Origin: Gammaproteobacteria bacterium
GTDB taxonomy: Bacteria; Pseudomonadota; Gammaproteobacteria; Enterobacterales; Alteromonadaceae
NCBI GenBank assembly: GCA_018826295.1
Contig: JAHJZX010000028.1
Span: forward strand, 1-64,000
Length of the DNA: 64,000 nucleotides
Direction of reading: 5' to 3'
The position numbers were made by a program, and so were the translations under genes. Shown in pieces: positions 35,350 to 45,216 of the stretch (the first letter of the stretch is position 1; the number at the start of each line of letters is the position of its first letter). The notes beneath the pieces are model-generated. The model did not search any database and had not been told where the DNA came from. It was given only the letters and a program-made list of their open reading frames with translations.

Positions 35350-36621
35350 ATGCAAGAGCAAATTTATCACTTACAGTATGCCATGGACACCTTTTACTTC
35401 CTGATTTGTGGAGTACTGGTAATGTGGATGGCGGCTGGCTTTTCCATGCTGGAAGCTGGTCTGGTGCGGGCAAAAAACACCACTGAAATTTTAACCAAAA
35501 ACGTCGCCCTGTACTCTATTGCCTGCATTATGTATCTGGTATGTGGTTATGCCTTTATGTACGGCGGCGAGTTTTTCTTAAGTGGTATTGGCGGTGTTGA
35601 TGTCGATGCCACGCTAACCAGCTTTGCTGAACGCGAAGATGGCTTTACCGGCGGAGCTGTGTATTCCACTGCATCTGATTTTTTCTTTCAGGTGGTGTTT
35701 GTTGCTACTGCTATGTCTATCGTATCTGGTGCCGTGGCTGAGCGCATGAAGCTATGGGCCTTTTTAGCCTTTGCCGTAGTGATGACCGGCTTTATCTACC
35801 CGGTGCACGGCTCCTGGACCTGGGGCGCTGAAGGCATGTTTGGTATCAATCTGGATGATCAGTTTGGCTTTTCTGACTTTGCCGGCTCAGGCATAGTGCA
35901 TATGGCCGGTGCTGCTGCAGCCCTTGCCGGAGTATTACTGCTGGGTGCGCGTAAAGGTAAATACAGTAAAGACGGTAAAGTGAATGCTATTCCGGGTGCC
36001 AATATGCCGCTGGCAACGCTGGGCACCTTGGTGCTGTGGATGGGCTGGTTTGGCTTTAACGGTGGTTCGGTGTTAAAGCTGGGTGATATCAGCAATGCCA
36101 ACGCAGTTGCAATGGTATTTTTAAACACTAATGCCGCTGCAGCTGCAGGTGCTGTTGCTGCACTGGCACTGTCGGTGGTGTTATTCCGTAAAGCAGATCT
36201 TACTATGGCATTAAACGGCGCTCTGGCCGGTTTAGTTGCCATCACCGCTGAGCCATCAACTCCTACGGCATTGCAAGCCACCTTATTTGGTGCAGTAGGC
36301 GGTGTGCTGGTAGTCGCGTCTATTATAGGCCTGGACAAACTGAAAATTGACGACCCGGTCGGTGCTATTTCGGTACACGGTGTTGTCGGGTTGTTTGGCC
36401 TGTTGCTGGTACCACTGACCAAAGAAGGGGCAACCTTTGCCGGCCAGTTAATTGGTGCAGCCGCTATTTTCTTCTGGGTGTTTATTGCCAGTCTGGTGGT
36501 GTGGTATGCGCTGAAACTGACAATCGGTATTCGGGTAAGTGAAGAAGCAGAGTATGAAGGCGTAGACGCCTCAGAGTGTGGTATTGAAGCCTACCCTGAG
36601 TTTGTCGCGTCGGTAAAGTAA
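35350..36621 (+). CDS. amtB: Ammonium transporter
   Basis: A 423-residue ammonium channel with about eleven membrane helices. Pore histidines sit in I-V-H-M-A-G-A-A and I-S-V-H-G-V-V-G-L-F; the F-G-F-N/S-type and E-A-G-L-V-R-A-K-N motifs are present. No long cleavable signal is seen. It is co-transcribed behind glnK and is expected to be blocked by GlnK when nitrogen is plentiful. Confidence 0.96.
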   Translation: MQEQIYHLQYAMDTFYFLICGVLVMWMAAGFSMLEAGLVRAKNTTEILTKNVALYSIACIMYLVCGYAFMYGGEFFLSGIGGVDVDATLTSFAEREDGFTGGAVYSTASDFFFQVVFVATAMSIVSGAVAERMKLWAFLAFAVVMTGFIYPVHGSWTWGAEGMFGINLDDQFGFSDFAGSGIVHMAGAAAALAGVLLLGARKGKYSKDGKVNAIPGANMPLATLGTLVLWMGWFGFNGGSVLKLGDISNANAVAMVFLNTNAAAAAGAVAALALSVVLFRKADLTMALNGALAGLVAITAEPSTPTALQATLFGAVGGVLVVASIIGLDKLKIDDPVGAISVHGVVGLFGLLLVPLTKEGATFAGQLIGAAAIFFWVFIASLVVWYALKLTIGIRVSEEAEYEGVDASECGIEAYPEFVASVK

Positions 36622-36626
36622 GCAGC

Positions 36627-36781
36627 CTGGGAAGAGTTGGTGGAACTTCCCGGGAGCGAGTGAGCGAGGGTGAGGCTGTAACAAGCATAGCCCCCGCAAA
36701 CTGAACGTCCCCACCAATACGTCTATCCTTGTCCTTTGTCTTTTATCTGACACCCCGTGCCAAATGGCGCGGGGTTTTTTT
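36627..36781 (+). terminator. Hairpins and terminator behind amtB
   Basis: A first hairpin, CCTGGGAAG / CTTCCCGGG, lies at about 36627-36655. A strong terminator at 36752-36781 has an ACCCCG...CGGGGT stem with inner GCC/GGC pairs and seven T. Confidence 0.8.
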
Positions 36782-36793
36782 ATTGCGCAGTGC

Positions 36794-36956
36794 CAGGGCT
36801 TGTTGACGTTTCAGGGTTGTTTTTGCAGCAGTCTGGCGGCGCTTTGCACTTTGTCACTCGTCCCTTATTTAGAATAACTAAACTTCGCTCCTCGTTTCGC
36901 GTTCAGAACGCCACCAGAGCGAACAAAATTTAACCTCAAAACGTCAACAAGCCCTG
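36794..36956. repeat. 163-base inverted-repeat element (long hairpin)
   Basis: The perfect 18-base arms CAGGGCTTGTTGACGTTT (36794-36811) and its exact complement (36939-36956) enclose about 127 bases. Inner segments also pair: TCTGGCGGCG (from 36831) against CGCCACCAGA (from 36910). The whole could fold into one long imperfect hairpin. No frame inside looks coding. It resembles a small non-autonomous mobile element or a structured RNA. Confidence 0.7.
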
Positions 36957-36964
36957 ATCAGGCA

Positions 36965-36992
36965 AATAAAAAAGCATCCCGCAGGATGCTTT
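36965..36992 (-). terminator. Terminator of the PEP-CTERM gene
   Basis: On the minus strand the 9-bp stem AAAGCATCC / GGATGCTTT is followed by TTTATTT. It lies about 15 bases past the stop at 37008. Confidence 0.85.
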
Positions 36993-37007
36993 AATTGGCA
37001 GGATGAT

Positions 37008-37754
37008 TCAGCTGAACTTTCTGCGCCCGGCCAGCATAACCAGTGCCATGGCAAATAATGACAGGGTCACCGGCTCAGAAACTTCTGTGGTTGGCCTGGT
37101 AGTCGTTGTGGTTAGGCCGCTAAACTTCAGGTAATCGTCGCCAGAGGTTAAGCCATTACCGAAGTATTGATTGTAAGCACCGATCATCCAATACTTGCTG
37201 GCAACGCCACTGGTGCTTTTATTCAGGTTGGAGCCTGTATTAAGCGAATAATAGTGGTTTGCCGGAGAAGCACCAACGTTTGAGAAACTGGATGAAGCCA
37301 CTGCATAACTGCTTATTTCATTCCAGCGTTCCATTGGCGAGCCACCATTAAATGGATTGTTGTTAAAAGCGGCGATAGAGATATCGCTGTCAGTGTTGGC
37401 ATAAGCCACACTGATGCCAGCCAGTTCAACTTCTTCGCTAAAGGACAACAGCACAAAATCGTAGCGGCCGTAATTATCTACCCAATGTTGATCACCTGAG
37501 CTGTTAAATACCAGCGTACCCCATTCACTAAGCCAGAGTTCAGCCTGGAATATATCTTCGTCATTATAAGCAGACCAGGACGTCATGCTTACCGACATAG
37601 TGTTGTTGTCATCCGATATATTGATGGTGTTAGGAATGATATTACGGTTAATAGAGCCTGATCCGCCACTGCCGACAAAATCCCAGGTTTGGGTTGCGGC
37701 CTGGCAAGCCCCGCTTAGCGCAAGTAAACTGCAGGCAACAAGTAACTTATCCAT
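37008..37754 (-). CDS. Exosortase-sorted surface protein with PEP-CTERM-type tail
   Basis: A 248-residue secreted protein. The signal peptide ends G-A-C-Q-A-A. The C terminus carries the sorting signal S-E-P-V-T-L-S-L-F plus a hydrophobic helix and the basic end G-R-R-K-F-S. The body contains the strand motif V-D-N-Y-G-R-Y-D-F-V-L-L-S-F followed by D-S-D-I-S-I-A, remembered from the XDP1-type exosortase-dependent proteins. No exosortase gene is in the window. The ATG at 37754 with AAGGT 6 bases upstream is preferred over the ATG at 37760. Confidence 0.85.
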   Translation of the reverse strand: MDKLLVACSLLALSGACQAATQTWDFVGSGGSGSINRNIIPNTINISDDNNTMSVSMTSWSAYNDEDIFQAELWLSEWGTLVFNSSGDQHWVDNYGRYDFVLLSFSEEVELAGISVAYANTDSDISIAAFNNNPFNGGSPMERWNEISSYAVASSSFSNVGASPANHYYSLNTGSNLNKSTSGVASKYWMIGAYNQYFGNGLTSGDDYLKFSGLTTTTTRPTTEVSEPVTLSLFAMALVMLAGRRKFS

Positions 37755-37921
37755 AGTCATACCTTAATTCCAGTGTTGTTAATCCACAGCGCAGCACTGC
37801 ATTTTGCAATGCAGCCAGCTATGTTATAGCTTTATATAGTAAAAGCCATGCAATAAAAGCGCCAATGAATTTTATGTGTTTATTATCATTAGCATATGAT
37901 TTTTTGCTACCGACAACTAAC

Positions 37922-39565
37922 TTAAGATTGTAAAAGATCGTGACGATCTGTCGCCAGCGTTAAAGTGTCGGCCCCGGCAACGGTAAGTTGCTGGTGACTT
38001 ACTATTATTAGTATCCCCTGGCTTTGCCGTCTGGCTAAGGCTGTTAAAACGTGTTGAGCGGTAGCGCTATCCAGTCCGGCGAATGGCTCGTCCAGTAATA
38101 ACACGGGCCGTTGTGTCAACAATAACCGCGCCAGTGCAATACGTCTGGCCTGGCCTCCGGAAACGGCTGCACCGTATTCCCCTAATAGCGTATTTAACTG
38201 CTGAGGTTGTGCTGTTGCCCAGGCGGATAACGCAACATCTGATAGTGCTTGCCACAGCTGATCGTCAGTGGCATCGGCCGCGCCTAAGCGCAGATTTTGT
38301 GCCAGGGTCAAATCAAATACATCTGGCTGTTGTGCTAGATAGCCGAAGGTATTATTTAAGTTCCAGGTTGACAGAGGCTGGCCGTTTAAGCTGACCTTCC
38401 CGTTAAAAGGTAAGTCTCCGGCCAGGGCTTGCAATAGGGTGGACTTGCCCGCGCCGGAGCTGCCGTTAATTAGCAGCACCTGACCAGAGCCCAGGCTAAA
38501 GTTTATATTATCCGGGCCGCACAAGGCCCCTTCCTGGCGTGCAGACAGCTGCGTAACCACTAATTGGAATGGCCCAGCAGGTTGCGGCTTATGGCTGGCC
38601 AATACGATGTTTTCGCCAGGCTGATTAAGCCTGTCGCGAGCTGCCATGCTCAAGCCCAGTGCAAAAAAACTATGGCAGAGTGGGGTTAACACTTCGTACA
38701 GCGCCCACAATGACAACAGTGCTGCCAGTAGCAAGGCCACACTAAGTTGCTGGCCAGCTACTAAAATGCCGCCCTGCCATAACAGCAGCAAGATGCTCAG
38801 CCCCAACAGGCTATGTTGCTTTAATACAGCTCTGCTGATTAATTGTTGCTGGCGCTGTTGCAAGCGTAGTAGCTGCTGATCGGCTAGCTGAAATGGCTGC
38901 AGAGCTTGTTGCCAGCGTTGCCACAGCATTAAATTGGCCTGCATGCTCAAAGGCTCCAGCAAAGCCTGACGCCGGCTCGCAGCTGTGCTGGCATCTAACC
39001 TTGCCAGCTGCAACGCCTGTTTCAACGTTAGCGGCGGGATCAACAATGCAGCCAGCAGTAATGGTATGGCGGCAAACAATAGCTGGCTGGCCAATAAAGT
39101 CCAAAACAACAGTACCAGCAATGTTAGCAACATAGCCCATAGCCAGGGCGCAATCACTTTTAGCGGAAACTGATCCAGCTGATCGATGTCACTGATCAGC
39201 CGCTGCAAGTCGTCGGCAGAGTGACGGCTTGTGCTACGATTGCGCGCCATTGCGGTAAACCTGGCTACACGTAAATCTTTTAACAGCCCCAGTGCGGCAA
39301 AGTGCGAGCTCAGGCGCTCGGCGTAACGACCGGCAGTTCGACCAATAGCACACAGGCGGATAATGGCTGCCGGGCGAAAGTAATCAAAACCCATGCCGGC
39401 ACTAACAAGGCCAGCCAGTGCTGCGGCACTGATAAACCAACCAGACAGCGCCAGCAAGCTGATAACGGCCAGTAAGGTCAGTACGCCTAACAGCAGCGCC
39501 AATGACCAGGCTTTACGGCGACTGGCCATTAAACTGCGCAGGCGTATTGGGTCAGGCTGGCTCAT
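37922..39565 (-). CDS. cydC: Glutathione/cysteine exporter ATP-binding/permease subunit CydC
   Basis: Half of the heterodimeric ABC exporter needed to assemble cytochrome bd; it moves glutathione or cysteine to the periplasm. About six membrane helices fill residues 15-310. The ABC domain contains Walker A G-S-S-G-A-G-K-S-T-L, signature V-S-G-G-Q-A-R-R and Walker B L-L-L-D-E-P. It overlaps the end of cydD by 14 bases and is last in the cyd operon. Length 547 is normal. Confidence 0.93.
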   Translation of the reverse strand: MSQPDPIRLRSLMASRRKAWSLALLLGVLTLLAVISLLALSGWFISAAALAGLVSAGMGFDYFRPAAIIRLCAIGRTAGRYAERLSSHFAALGLLKDLRVARFTAMARNRSTSRHSADDLQRLISDIDQLDQFPLKVIAPWLWAMLLTLLVLLFWTLLASQLLFAAIPLLLAALLIPPLTLKQALQLARLDASTAASRRQALLEPLSMQANLMLWQRWQQALQPFQLADQQLLRLQQRQQQLISRAVLKQHSLLGLSILLLLWQGGILVAGQQLSVALLLAALLSLWALYEVLTPLCHSFFALGLSMAARDRLNQPGENIVLASHKPQPAGPFQLVVTQLSARQEGALCGPDNINFSLGSGQVLLINGSSGAGKSTLLQALAGDLPFNGKVSLNGQPLSTWNLNNTFGYLAQQPDVFDLTLAQNLRLGAADATDDQLWQALSDVALSAWATAQPQQLNTLLGEYGAAVSGGQARRIALARLLLTQRPVLLLDEPFAGLDSATAQHVLTALARRQSQGILIIVSHQQLTVAGADTLTLATDRHDLLQS

Positions 39566-41276
39566 ACTTTGCCTCTGATGTTAACGCTGTTGTGCCGTCA
39601 GGCAGCTGAATTACCTGATCAAGCCAGTCGAGGCCATGTAACTGATGACTGACCAGTAGCACGGTTTTACCGGCGCTTAGCTGGCCAATAAGTTGATTTA
39701 GGCGGTAAGCGGTGGCGCTATCGAGATGCGCGGCAGGTTCATCCAGTAACCAGATGTTAGCATTACGCAGTAATAACTGCGCTAACGCTAACCGTTGTAA
39801 TTGACCGCCGGACAAACCAAGGCCTCGCTCGCCCAGCAGCGTATAAATGCCCTGCGGTAATTGGCTGATAAGCGGCCATAACTCAACCTGATGCAGCACC
39901 TGCTTTAATTGTTCATCGGTGGCCGTTGGTGCTGCCAGGCGCAGGTTGTCGGCAATACTGGCTGCCATAAAACAGCTGCGCTGTGCCATATACCCCAGAT
40001 GAGCTTGCCACTGTGCCAGATTAATATCAGACAAAGATTGTTGGTTTAGCAGTATTTCCCCCTGGTACGGGGTGAAACCAAGTAAGGCATGCAATAAACT
40101 GGATTTGCCACAGCCGCTTGGTCCCTGCAGCGCTATGCGCCCGCCAGCGGCAATACTGATACTTATCGGAGCCAACCGTTGCCGGCCCGCATCGCCGACG
40201 ATACTGAGTTGGCTAATGTTAATAGCTGCTGGTGCCAGCAGTGCAAAAGGTAAAGCGCCACTATGGTGCCAGGCCTTGCGCTGCAATATCGGTTGCATCT
40301 GAGTTATCGCGGCCTCGGCCTGGGCTTTGGCATGGTAGTCGCTGCCCAACTGGCGCAGCGGCGCATAGAACTCGGGGGCTAACAATAAGATAAACAATGC
40401 GCCCTGATAAGGTACCGGAGTCTCACCTTTGGCCCAGGGCAAAATGCCCAGCAAACCCAGGCCTAAATACAGTGCCAGCAAGGCGATAGCCAGAGCTGAG
40501 AAAAACTCCAGCACCGCGCCGGATAAAAAAGCCATTTTCAGTACTTTCATGCTGCTGTCGCGATAGCGCTCTGCGGCATTGGCAACAGAATTAGCGGCCC
40601 GATCGACTGCGTTGAGCTGTCGTAAGGTTGGCAAACCGCGTACTAAATCGAGAAAGCGCCCGCCCATACGGGCAAGTTCGGTAAATTGTTGCTGGCTGGC
40701 GCTGGCTGCAGCATTACCGAGTAAAATCATAAACATCGGTACCAGAGGTGCCGTTAAAAGTAAAATGGTGGCAGCCAGCAGGCTATAACACGCTGTGGCA
40801 ATAGCCAGTAATATAGGCGTTATGAGTACCAGATAGCGCTGTACATAATAGCGGCTGATAAAACCATCCAATGCATCTGTCTGCTCCAGTAGTGTAGTGC
40901 TGATACTGCCGTCGCTGCCGTAACGGCTTTTACCAGGCCCGGCATCGGCAATACGTTGCAGTAATTGCTGGCGTAATGACGAGCGTACATGTTGGCTGGC
41001 GCTGACACACAATTGCTCGCGACCATACTGCAACAGCGGCCGCCCCAGCAAACACAGCGCTAACAGCGGTAACCATTGCGTCAGCAATGTCATAGTCGGG
41101 CTGCTTGTAGTAGCAACAGCGCTGAGCCAATCAGCAAATATTAACGACAGTAAGTAAGCTTGCAGAATAAACAAGCCCGCAGCCAGTATGGCTAGCAGCA
41201 GGGCTTGGTTTAGTAGGCTTTTAACCGGCTGCAGCAGCTGATTTAACTGTTGCAGCGGTGTTGTTGTATTACTCAG
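39552..41276 (-). CDS. cydD: Glutathione/cysteine exporter subunit CydD, likely non-ATG start
   Basis: Partner of CydC. It has six membrane helices and an ABC domain with Walker A G-P-S-G-C-G-K-S-S-L, signature L-S-G-G-Q-L-Q-R and W-L-L-D-E-P. The frame is open to 41336, but the region upstream is cydX in another frame. No ATG, GTG or TTG has an RBS. The best match to the usual N terminus (M-S-N-T-T-T-P...) is CTG at 41276, 7 bases behind AGGAG and overlapping the cydX stop (CTGAGTAA). If wrong, the start may be ATG 41324. Confidence 0.85.
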   Translation of the reverse strand: MSNTTTPLQQLNQLLQPVKSLLNQALLLAILAAGLFILQAYLLSLIFADWLSAVATTSSPTMTLLTQWLPLLALCLLGRPLLQYGREQLCVSASQHVRSSLRQQLLQRIADAGPGKSRYGSDGSISTTLLEQTDALDGFISRYYVQRYLVLITPILLAIATACYSLLAATILLLTAPLVPMFMILLGNAAASASQQQFTELARMGGRFLDLVRGLPTLRQLNAVDRAANSVANAAERYRDSSMKVLKMAFLSGAVLEFFSALAIALLALYLGLGLLGILPWAKGETPVPYQGALFILLLAPEFYAPLRQLGSDYHAKAQAEAAITQMQPILQRKAWHHSGALPFALLAPAAINISQLSIVGDAGRQRLAPISISIAAGGRIALQGPSGCGKSSLLHALLGFTPYQGEILLNQQSLSDINLAQWQAHLGYMAQRSCFMAASIADNLRLAAPTATDEQLKQVLHQVELWPLISQLPQGIYTLLGERGLGLSGGQLQRLALAQLLLRNANIWLLDEPAAHLDSATAYRLNQLIGQLSAGKTVLLVSHQLHGLDWLDQVIQLPDGTTALTSEAKYEPA

Positions 41277-41382
41277 CAGGCGTCTCCTCGCCTTCGTAAC
41301 CTTTAAGCTCCAGCCACATCGCATTGATAATGCCAAATGAGCAGGCCAGCAACACCCCTAAGATCCAGGCAAAATACCACAT
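41269..41382 (-). CDS. cydX: Cytochrome bd small subunit CydX
   Basis: A 37-residue one-helix protein reading MWYFAWILGVLLACSFG... and ending G-E-E-T-P-A-E. The first 17 residues are nearly identical to E. coli CydX. It stabilises the haem site of cytochrome bd oxidase. The ATG at 41382 follows AGGAG with 6 bases spacing and lies 13 bases past the cydB stop. Confidence 0.95.
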   Translation of the reverse strand: MWYFAWILGVLLACSFGIINAMWLELKGYEGEETPAE

Positions 41383-41395
41383 AGCACGCTCCTTA

Positions 41396-42532
41396 TCAGT
41401 AAAGTGAATGACTGTTATCGCGGATATGCTGCTCGTTTAAGCGCCCGCGCATAACATAATAGCCCCAACCCGTGTATGCCAGTATTATAGGTACAAAAAT
41501 GCAGGCAACGACAAACATAATCATAAGCGTTGTTTCGCTGGCGGTAGCGTCCCACATCGTCAGGCTGTGTGCAGGATGGCTACTGGACGGCATAACAAAA
41601 GGAAACATACTGATACCGGCGGTAAGAATTACCATTGCCATCGCCAATGACGAGCTGATAAAAGCACTGATATGGCGTTTGGCTTTGCTGGCCAGAGCGC
41701 AGGCGACAAAACCAAGCACAGCCAGTAGCGGTACTAACCATAACAGCGGCAGCTTGCCATAGTTAACAAACCAGCCGGCTGCGGCAACTTCAACCAGTTT
41801 TTCGGTAGTGCGGTTGGCGCCGTTAGTATCAATGACACTACTGACAATATAGCCGTCGATACCGACGTATAACCAAACGCCAGCCAACACAAATAACAGG
41901 GCACAACTTAGCGCCAACAGAGTAGACAGTTTTTCGCTACGCGCTTTTAGCTCGCCTTCGGTTTTTAGCTGCAGGTAAGTGGCACCGTGGTTAACAATCA
42001 TCAGCAAACTTAACACACCGGCCAGCAGTGCAAAGGGATTAAGCAATGCCCAGAAACTGCCGGTGTAATGCAGGCGCAAAATATCATCAAAATAAAACGG
42101 CACACCTTGCAGTAAGTTGCCAAAGGCGACACCAAAAATCAGTGCTGGTATTGCCGAGCCTGCGGTTAAAGCCCAGTCCCAGCGGTTGCGCCATTGTTCA
42201 TTGTCTATTTTTGCACGGTATTCAAAACCAATAGGGCGTAAAAACAGTGCAAATAAGGTGAGCATTAACGCCAGGTAAAAGCCACTGAACGACGCAGCAT
42301 AAACTGTAGGCCAGGCCGCGAACAAGGCGCCGCCAGCGGTGATCAGCCAAACCTGATTACCATCCCAGTGCGGGGCTATGGCATTAATCATTACGCGGCG
42401 TTCGTCATTACTGTTGCCCAGCACTTTTAACAGCGCAGCCACGCCCATATCAAAACCATCGGTGATCACAAAGCCAATCAGTAATACACCAATTAACAGC
42501 CACCAGATAAAACGCAGTGCTTCGTAATCCAT
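41396..42532 (-). CDS. cydB: Cytochrome bd ubiquinol oxidase subunit II
   Basis: A 378-residue membrane protein with about eight or nine helices. It opens with the CydB signature (L-R-F-I-W-W-L-L-I-G-V-L-L, then D-G-F-D-M-G-V). W-D-G-N-Q-V-W-L and P-S-S-H-P-A-H-S-L-T are present. With CydA and CydX it forms the high-affinity terminal oxidase that reduces O2 without pumping protons. It follows cydA at one base distance and precedes cydX. Confidence 0.96.
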   Translation of the reverse strand: MDYEALRFIWWLLIGVLLIGFVITDGFDMGVAALLKVLGNSNDERRVMINAIAPHWDGNQVWLITAGGALFAAWPTVYAASFSGFYLALMLTLFALFLRPIGFEYRAKIDNEQWRNRWDWALTAGSAIPALIFGVAFGNLLQGVPFYFDDILRLHYTGSFWALLNPFALLAGVLSLLMIVNHGATYLQLKTEGELKARSEKLSTLLALSCALLFVLAGVWLYVGIDGYIVSSVIDTNGANRTTEKLVEVAAAGWFVNYGKLPLLWLVPLLAVLGFVACALASKAKRHISAFISSSLAMAMVILTAGISMFPFVMPSSSHPAHSLTMWDATASETTLMIMFVVACIFVPIILAYTGWGYYVMRGRLNEQHIRDNSHSLY

Positions 42533-42533
42533 G

Positions 42534-44093
42534 TTAAACCTCCTTCGCTACAGCTGGGCTTTCTAAATCGTACTTACCGGTATGCAGTGACGAAGGGCCA
42601 ATTTTGGCGTATTTGGTCATCAGCCACATTTCGATAATTACGAAGATGGTATACAGCACCATGATGCTGATTAAACTTATCCAGATATCGGTTACGGATA
42701 ATTGCGACACAGCTAAGTGGGTGGGTAAAATTTCACCTATAGCCCAGGGTTGGCGGCCATACTCAGCAACAAACCAACCTGCTTCACAAGCGATCCAGGG
42801 TAATGGCAGGCTGAATACGGCAAATTTGAGCAACCATTTGGGTTTATCGACGGTACGTTTAGCGCTATGCCAGAACGCCAGGGCAAATAGCAGCAACATA
42901 GCAAAACCGCAGGCTACCATAATGCGGAAGCTCCAGAATAAAGGCCATACCTGAGGTACTGAATCTTCTACTGCCTGAGCTATCTGTTCTGGCGTGGCGT
43001 TCGCCACATTATCGGTGTAGGCAGTTAACAGCATGCCGTAACCCAAATCTTCTTTTAGCTCATTAAAGCGGGTAACGGTGGCGGGCGACTTATCGCCAGC
43101 CCTGTACTGCAGCATTAATACATAGGCTTCCTGGCCGCGGATAATCCGCTGTAGGTGTTTGGCTTTTAACTCAGCTAACCCCGGCACTTGCTCATCCAGT
43201 GAACGGGTAGCAATTAAGCCCAGTACTGCCGGTATTTTTACCGCGTAATCAGTGGTTTGAGTTTCTTCATTCGGAATGCCAAACAGCGTGAAAGCGGCCG
43301 GGGCCGGGTGGGTTTGCCATTCAGCTTCTACTACAGCCAGTTTGACTTTTTGTACATCGCCAAGCTCATAACCGGATTCATCGCCAAGCACTATAACAGA
43401 CAAGGCGCTAGCCAAACCAAAGGCTGAAGCTATAGCAAAGCTGCGTCTTGCAAAGGCTAGGTCGCGGCCTTTTAACAGGTACCAACTGGAGATAGCCAGT
43501 ACAAAGATAGCACCGGTGACATAACCGGCCGATACGGTATGGACAAACTTCACCTGCGCTACCGGATTAAACACGACCTCGCTAAAACTGGCCAGTTCCA
43601 TGCGCATGGTGTCGATATTAAATTCGGAGCCTATCGGGTGCTGCATCCAGCCGTTGGCGATTAAAATCCATAACGCCGACAAATTGGTACCCAGCGCCAT
43701 CAGCCAGGTTACAGCCAGATGTTTTTCTTTACTGAGCCTATCCCAGCCAAAAAAGAACAGGCCAACTAAGGTCGACTCTAAAAAGAAAGCCATTAAGGCT
43801 TCTATTGCCAGCGGTGCACCAAAGATGTCGCCAACATAGTGCGAGTAGTAGGCCCAATTGGTACCAAACTGAAACTCCATCGCAATACCGGTGGTTACAC
43901 CAAGCGCGAAGTTAATGCCAAATAATTTACCCCAAAACTTGGTCATATCGCGATAAATGGTTTTGCCGGTCATAACATACACCGACTCCATAATAGCCAG
44001 TAAAAACGCCATGCCTAAGGTGAGAGGAACAAATAGAAAGTGGATCATCGCCGTAAAGGCAAATTGAAACCGGGAAAGGTCAACTATATCCAT
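42534..44093 (-). CDS. cydA: Cytochrome bd ubiquinol oxidase subunit I
   Basis: A 519-residue haem-carrying subunit with about nine helices. Haem ligands are visible as His in F-T-A-M-I-H-F-L (about 18), His in K-F-V-H-T-V-S-A-G (about 186) and Met in V-A-C-G-F-A-M. The quinol-binding Q-loop lies in the 245-330 region. It is the first gene of cydA-cydB-cydX-cydD-cydC. Upstream (44100-44230, minus strand) TTGTATAGTGATAC could hold the -10 (TATAGT). A TTGAT half-site is the only hint of FNR control. Confidence 0.96.
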   Translation of the reverse strand: MDIVDLSRFQFAFTAMIHFLFVPLTLGMAFLLAIMESVYVMTGKTIYRDMTKFWGKLFGINFALGVTTGIAMEFQFGTNWAYYSHYVGDIFGAPLAIEALMAFFLESTLVGLFFFGWDRLSKEKHLAVTWLMALGTNLSALWILIANGWMQHPIGSEFNIDTMRMELASFSEVVFNPVAQVKFVHTVSAGYVTGAIFVLAISSWYLLKGRDLAFARRSFAIASAFGLASALSVIVLGDESGYELGDVQKVKLAVVEAEWQTHPAPAAFTLFGIPNEETQTTDYAVKIPAVLGLIATRSLDEQVPGLAELKAKHLQRIIRGQEAYVLMLQYRAGDKSPATVTRFNELKEDLGYGMLLTAYTDNVANATPEQIAQAVEDSVPQVWPLFWSFRIMVACGFAMLLLFALAFWHSAKRTVDKPKWLLKFAVFSLPLPWIACEAGWFVAEYGRQPWAIGEILPTHLAVSQLSVTDIWISLISIMVLYTIFVIIEMWLMTKYAKIGPSSLHTGKYDLESPAVAKEV

Positions 44094-44231
44094 TGTTTAG
44101 CTCCGCAACGCTGGTAAGAAATACGCAGTACCTACAAAGTAGTACAGCTGTATCACTATACAAGGTGCGGATGTCAGCGCTTATGCGCTGGATCAAGCTT
44201 TTGCTCTGCTATATTAGTAAGGGTTAATGTT

Positions 44232-45092
44232 TCAGCGTTTACGCGCCAGAAAGTTATCTACTGCACTATTGGACGCCGCGAGTTTTTGCCGGCCCTGTGG
44301 GCAGGTTTGCGTTAGCAGAATAAACAACGTATCTATTACCAGTTCCTGGGCATTACGCGCCAGTATTGACGATAAACGCGCAGAGCTCTCATCGGCGACG
44401 GTGTAAAGCTTTACGCCGGCCAGTCGGGCCACACTATTATTGCCATATCCGGTAATGCTAATGATTTGTACCCGATTAGCTGCAGCCTGCTCGGTAATTT
44501 TCACGCTGTCGGCTGTTTCACCGGACTCGCTAAGTAGCACCAAAACGTCGTCGTGGCTGTAGTTGGCGATATTAGCCAGTTGCACATGGGTGTCGGTTTC
44601 GGCCAAGGCTGCCATGCCCAGCTTTTGCAGCTTGTAGGAAAAATCTTTTGCCACCAGCGCTGAGCCGCCCTTACCACAGAGCAAAATTCGCTTAGCAGTG
44701 CGCAGCCACAGTGCGGCTTGTTCAAAACTGGCCTGGTTGTTAATGGCATGGGTTTTTTGCAATACATTAATTTTGCTGGCTAACAGCTTTTGGCTCATCT
44801 GAGCAAAACTGTCCTGCAGCGAAATCTCGCCATGCAGTTTGGCGGTGTTGCCAGCCGGGCTCTGGCGGTGCAGGCTATCACTGATAGCAAATTTAAAATC
44901 CGGGTAGCCTTTGTAACCCAGCTTCTGGGTAAAGCGCACCACGCTGGCCTGGCTAATACCAACCGCCTGCGCCAGGGTTTGTGACGGCATATCACGGATA
45001 TGATCCGGATTTGCCAGTATGTAGTCGGCCAGTTGTTGCTCGGCACGGGGAAATTTTTCGCGTAGGGCGTGAATTTTATCTAATACCGACAT
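44232..45092 (-). CDS. RpiR/MurR-family transcriptional regulator
   Basis: 286 residues. The N-terminal RpiR-type HTH lies at about 1-77 (S-Q-A-S-V-V-R-F-T-Q-K-L-G-Y-K-G-Y). The C-terminal SIS sugar-phosphate-binding domain lies at about 120-250 (C-G-K-G-G-S-A-L-V-A-K-D and L-S-E-S-G-E-T-A-D-S-V). It is divergent from anmK, so it probably responds to an amino-sugar phosphate (for example N-acetylmuramic acid 6-phosphate) and controls anhydromuropeptide recycling. HexR-like sugar-acid control is an alternative. Confidence 0.88.
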   Translation of the reverse strand: MSVLDKIHALREKFPRAEQQLADYILANPDHIRDMPSQTLAQAVGISQASVVRFTQKLGYKGYPDFKFAISDSLHRQSPAGNTAKLHGEISLQDSFAQMSQKLLASKINVLQKTHAINNQASFEQAALWLRTAKRILLCGKGGSALVAKDFSYKLQKLGMAALAETDTHVQLANIANYSHDDVLVLLSESGETADSVKITEQAAANRVQIISITGYGNNSVARLAGVKLYTVADESSARLSSILARNAQELVIDTLFILLTQTCPQGRQKLAASNSAVDNFLARKR

Positions 45093-45216
45093 CCGCTGAT
45101 CCTGTCTTCAGCCTGGCGGCATTAAAGTCGTCCGCGCTGGCATTTTATTGCTACTCTATTGCAGTTTATTCGGATAAATTATTCATTACCAGCCCGTTAG
45201 GTCAGAGCAATCAAAA

